Positions 19,873 through 23,232 of a stretch of 23,232 nucleotides of DNA are shown one piece after another (the stretch's first letter is position 1; each line of letters opens with the position of its first letter). The stretch covers positions 1-23,232 of the forward strand of contig JAMYHX010000595.1 in assembly GCA_025529335.1 (NCBI GenBank), written 5' to 3'. The notes under the pieces are model-generated. The model saw only the letters and a program-made list of their open reading frames with translations. It was not told the origin of the DNA and ran no database searches. The stretch comes from Rhizopus sp. PT2906 (Eukaryota > Mucoromycota > Mucoromycetes > Mucorales > Rhizopodaceae). Made by a program: the position numbers and the translations under genes.

Positions 19873-19958
19873 CAGAGAGATGATATGCGTAAATAAAGCC
19901 ATGATTTTTAATAGCATGTTCATTAAGCATGAGAGCAAAGTCCTTCGCTTAGGATGAA
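19873..19958. other. Convergent TERT/KAR5 intergenic gap, 86 nt
   Basis: Very short gap between two stop codons. It contains AGTATTTAAC, GTAAATAAAGCC (an AATAAA-like signal for the plus strand) and TTTTTAATAGC. Transcript 3' ends of TERT and the karyogamy gene probably overlap here. Confidence 0.6.
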
Positions 19959-21964
19959 TTATGTAGGATGATAGTAATAGCGATGATAATAGTATGTATC
20001 CTTTGCTTGATAAGGAGGCGGTGGCGAAAGTTCGTCTAGGTTTGGTACCTTTTGTAAACGTATCTCAGTGTCTGTTTTAGACTGTGTATAATCCAATGGT
20101 TTGATCTCCGGTCTGTCAAGGACCTCAGCAGATACCTTCTTATGTTCATGATATAAAATGATGCCTTCCAGAATAATGCTCTATGACAAAAAAGATAAAT
20201 GCACGTTGGCGATACACGTTGGTTTTTTTTTTTACGGTGAATGCTAAAAGTACAGCAGTAAAAATCGTATTCAAATGAGCCTGTTGACATGTAATAGAAG
20301 TAACTAAAAGTCAGCTGTGAGGAAAGAGGAGGGCCGGGTAATGATACACAGCCCATTTCATGCAAGGAGGTTCTATCATCAATTACCTATTAATAGAACA
20401 AATGTAAGTAGCTGGTTACGATGAACATTCATTTGCTTAAGGAGAGCTTGAATACGTAAACAAAGTAAAGCACATGAAACTACAAAGACGATCAGTCGTT
20501 TCATAGTATGTACTCCCTGAAAGTAAACACCAGAGATGAGGTTACTGAGTCGATGAAACGGTTCCATCGTGTCCTTGACTTGACGATGGATTAAAGTGAG
20601 ATCATGCTTCAATAACTTTGCCTCTGAAAGTGATTGATTCATGATCAGATGAAAGCCTGTGCTCATGCGATATATCGATTGGTTCCATACATCTGTAAGT
20701 TCTCTTTCGAGATTCTACAGTTTTTATAGTTTAAAATAAGCTTTATACCTATGACGTAGATATGTTTACTTTGGTAAGCAAGTTCCAGCTCTGGACTGTT
20801 TGCTCCTGTAAAAGCAGAATACGTTCTACATGTTGATTTAATGTATTTGATTTGGTGAGCAATGAGTCAAGTGTTTCATCTATTTTCATCGCTTGATACA
20901 AGAACGAATCCTGCAGTAACATCTGTACTTGTTCAACGTGACGACTGACCATATCGTTATACTGCAAAATGGATAACTCTGTCTGGTTTTGCAAGAGTAC
21001 GAGTGTTTCAAACAGTAGCTCAACCTGATGAGCCATTCTCTGATAGTACATACTCGTTTTCTCTACATGCTCAAAGATATCCAATTGTGACTCCTTTAAC
21101 TTGTCTAGTCTCTTGAATTCTTCCTCACGCCACTGAATAAGGTATCTTTGTTGACTTGAAAGGATGTTGAAGTTTTTGACTTGATTTAGAGTGATGTTTT
21201 CATGAAGTCTTTCCAGAATCTCTTTCTCCATTGGGTATTTGATAGCAAAACATATCAAGACTAGATTCAGGTATGAGCATATGTCTATATACATGATTAA
21301 ATTGTTTTTATACCAATGTCACGAAAATAGCCTATTGGTACAAAAAGTTATAATGAGCGCATCTATATGTCACCGTGTAACTTTACCACTATAAGTAGTC
21401 CATGTCTGAGGTGACAGAGAGAGTTGTCTGTTATGAGTAATAAGAAATATGTTGTATTATTATTATTATTATTGCTTACTGAGTGCATTGAACGACTTGT
21501 TGATGAATATTTATGATGTTGCACTCACTTGGTATGTTGATCTTGGCCGACAAAAGTTCACATAAAGTGAGCATGACTGCATCTATTGATAAATAATTTA
21601 CTTTATTAAAAAAAAATAATATTATTTATCAATTAATCAAATTACACTTCATATTGTCAACTGGGTTATCTCCTTCTAATGATTGACATCCTTTGGTCAA
21701 CTCAAGCGTTGCTTTCTTATAACAATCATTTTCGTTATTTTGTAAAGCCTTGAATAGCTCTAGTTTGTATTGGTTACACAAAGCATAAAACAGGTTTTAT
21801 TGCATGCCTAAACCATGATTGAACATGATTTGTTCTTTTGTAGAGAATACTACTGCTTATATATGATTATTAAGTATACAGGTTCAACTATGCTTACTTT
21901 CTTTAATAAGAAGCGATGGTTCAATAAGAAGCAAAAAGATGATCAAGATCAAAGCAGGACTCAT
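19959..21964 (-). CDS. Nuclear fusion (karyogamy) protein, KAR5/THT1/GEX1 family, about 483 aa, 9 exons
   Basis: Exons on minus: 21964-21898, 21759-21646, 21582-21480, 21427-21387, 21331-21314 (18 nt), 21260-20770, 20714-20387, 20303-20236, 20180-19959; all phases close. Family members sit in the nuclear envelope/ER and are needed for nuclear membrane fusion after mating. Visible: an N-terminal signal peptide (SPALILIIFLLLIEPSLL); a Cys-rich lumenal part with the family motif YAVMLTLCELLSAKINIPSEC; SPQTWTTYSGYFRDIV, built across the microexon; coiled-coil stretches with repeated QVELLFETLVLLQNQ-like heptads; and three hydrophobic C-terminal helices (LIVFVVSCALLCL; LLTFVLLIVTSI; IFTAVLLAFTSIILEG). 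The length is close to yeast Kar5 (about 500). Exon 1 is the least certain: its 138-nt intron is long for this window and could contain another small exon (about 21833-21813). Convergent with TERT. Confidence 0.88.
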
Positions 21965-22093
21965 GAAGAAATAAAAGAAAAAGAAAAATATAAAATTCAT
22001 GAGGAGATGAAAAAGTGTGATAATAAAAAGGGAAAAATAAAGGAGTTATTTCTCCCCTTTCTTTTTCTTTTTCTTTTCTTTCTTTATAAAAGT
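21965..22093. promoter_or_regulatory. Short divergent promoter between the KAR5-type gene and the unknown gene
   Basis: About 129 nt separates the two predicted start codons. It is A-rich then strongly pyrimidine-rich (a CTTTTT-type run at 22051-22084), followed by TATAAA (22085-22090) immediately before the plus-strand ATG at 22094. The pyrimidine tract next to a start resembles other promoters in this window. Confidence 0.45.
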
Positions 22094-23232
22094 ATGGCCA
22101 CTTTAATTAAAAAAAGACAAAAAGTGAACAAAGTGGTATGTTCAAGGAGAGAGAGAAAAAAGGGGAGTTAAGTTAACATCTATTATCACAGCCACAACAA
22201 CAACAACAACAACAACAAGAGGACTCTATTATGAATGACCCAATCTTGTCTAGTCTCTGTCATGAACCTGTAGAGTACCCACCTATGAATTGTCTTTCCG
22301 CCGAAATGATTGATTCTCTTCAATCCGTAAAACATACATGTCTTCAAGTTCTTGATGCGTTATTAAAACAAATGGTCGATACATATTCACCTCAAAGACA
22401 CCGTTCATCCATGTCACTGTTAGATTCTATCTCTCAAAGCACTAACCTCCTATCTACTTCCTCCATGACCCGTAGTCATTCATCACCCGCAAATATGTGT
22501 GATATACACAAGGCATTAGAAAGCCATGCATTAAATTCCACTCAGGATTATACCCTCTGCTGTACATTGGCAGCCTTCTTGAATGATATTTATAGACTGT
22601 TAGAATTGAACGATATTTCAAATCAAGAAGAGACCTCATCCGATGGTCAAGATACCTCTTTACTGCAGCTCCAGCAGCAAGTGACTGTCCTTCAAAGCAA
22701 GAAAAAGGAGGGGCTCAATTATGGCGCTGCAACTCAGGAAATGCTAGTCATTTGGCAAGAAATGGACCGTTTGATGGACATTGTCTGTCGACTGATCTCT
22801 CAAGAAGAGAAGAAGGCACCTCCTGCATATGAAGATACTGAGCAGCCTCCTGCTTATAGTATGGTTCATGATTCGACGTTGATTGAATCAAATAAAGATG
22901 ACTTGGATGACTTATTGAACGCTATTCAACAATTATCCTGTGTTGCTCCACGATTAAACAATCAGAGAGCTCATCTGACGAATAAACAAGTAAAGAAACT
23001 AGCAGAAGAAACGCTGCTCAAGTCAATAGAACGATTGCAAGCCAGAAGAATGGATGATCAACGTGCTAGCTTAAAGCAAAATGATATGCTGCAGCATTTA
23101 ATACAGCAAATTGAATTATCTGCATCAAGGTCATTTGATAATCAGCGAGTTCAACTAACCTCACAACAGCAAAAGTTTTTTGATATCCATCACATCATTC
23201 ATCGTATGCATAAGCATAGATATACCAATCAA
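22094..23232 (+). CDS. Unknown fungal protein with poly-Gln run and D/N-Q-R repeats, incomplete at right edge
   Basis: Exon 22094-22135 (42 nt), then a 56-nt intron (donor GTATGT, acceptor ATTATCACAG), then an open frame from 22192 to the window end; 361 residues are visible with no stop. The splice joins KRQKVNKV to a Pro plus eight Gln encoded by CAA repeats. If the first exon is wrong, the start would be ATG 22231. The protein is Gln/Ser-rich, with a PPAYE...PPAYS pair (about residues 240-255) resembling PPxY-type WW-domain ligands. Near the end are three spaced copies of an (N/D)-Q-R-x-x-L motif: RLNNQRAHL, RMDDQRASL and SFDNQRVQL. I do not recognise a named family; it looks like a conserved, helical, cytosolic fungal protein. 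Divergent from the KAR5-type gene. Confidence 0.7.
22195..22218 (+). repeat. (CAA)8 trinucleotide repeat
   Basis: Eight CAA units just after a predicted splice acceptor. In the predicted frame they encode eight Gln at the start of exon 2 of the unknown gene, so length variation would change the protein without shifting frame. Confidence 0.9.

Noticed and set aside
21815..22171. 118-codon plus-strand open stretch as one protein
   Set aside because: Low-complexity Lys/Glu text then a pyrimidine-tract peptide (FLPFLFLFLFFLY); it spans the promoter and the antisense signal-peptide exon. Only its 3' end (22094-22135) is used as an exon.
22195..22218. CRISPR-like array (CAA repeat, also TG and GA runs elsewhere)
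   Set aside because: Pure microsatellites with no spacers, in a eukaryotic genome.
1..23232. tRNA, rRNA or other structured RNA genes
   Set aside because: No cloverleaf with A/B boxes (GGTTCGA-type) or rRNA-like segment was recognised on either strand by eye; a covariance search would be needed to be sure.

Overview
This is an AT-rich nuclear window from a fungus. Coding regions are compact and cut by many short GT-AG introns, mostly 42-63 nt, often with a CTAAC/CTGAC-like branch site close to the acceptor. The gene set is fungal: an F-box protein, an Iks1-type kinase, a Zn2Cys6 regulator, a KAR5/THT1 karyogamy protein and telomerase with fungal-type motifs. Low-complexity tracts (T-rich, GA, TG, CAA), the intron style and the protein flavour suggest Mucoromycota, probably Mucorales. 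That placement is an impression; I could not test it.

Layout. (1) 147-2962: a single-exon F-box gene (+), converging on a phosducin-like chaperone (-). (2) About 2963-5295: a gene-poor stretch with a run of 29 A, a doubtful two-exon gene on the minus strand, and a 213-bp element with 40-bp inverted arms (MITE-like) at 4238-4450. (3) 5296-9702: an Iks1-type membrane-tailed kinase and a mitochondrial carrier, both on plus. (4) 9774-12252: a Zn2Cys6 regulator (-) diverging from cytochrome c (+) over about 850 bp. (5) 12867-15071: an R3HCC1L/Thc1-type RRM-like protein and a PABPN1/Pab2 nuclear poly(A)-binding protein, both on minus. (6) 15825-19872: a complete telomerase reverse transcriptase (TERT) gene in about 22 exons, head-to-head with PABPN1. 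(7) 19959-21964: a KAR5/THT1 nuclear-fusion gene (-) convergent with TERT, containing an 18-nt microexon. (8) 22094 to the right edge: an incomplete unknown plus-strand gene with a Gln run and three copies of a D/N-Q-R motif.

The genes do not form one pathway. The most useful content is the exon reconstruction: single-frame reading breaks TERT, KAR5, the kinase and PABPN1 into fragments, but canonical splicing closes almost all of them in frame. The one exception is TERT exon 6 to exon 7, where canonical donor and acceptor do not keep frame. Other points worth checking are the head-to-head pairing of PABPN1 with TERT, the microexon, two short introns that stay open in frame, and the MITE with a third copy of its arm inside a predicted exon. 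All splice sites were inferred by eye from GT/AG, reading frame and recalled family motifs; none has transcript support here.
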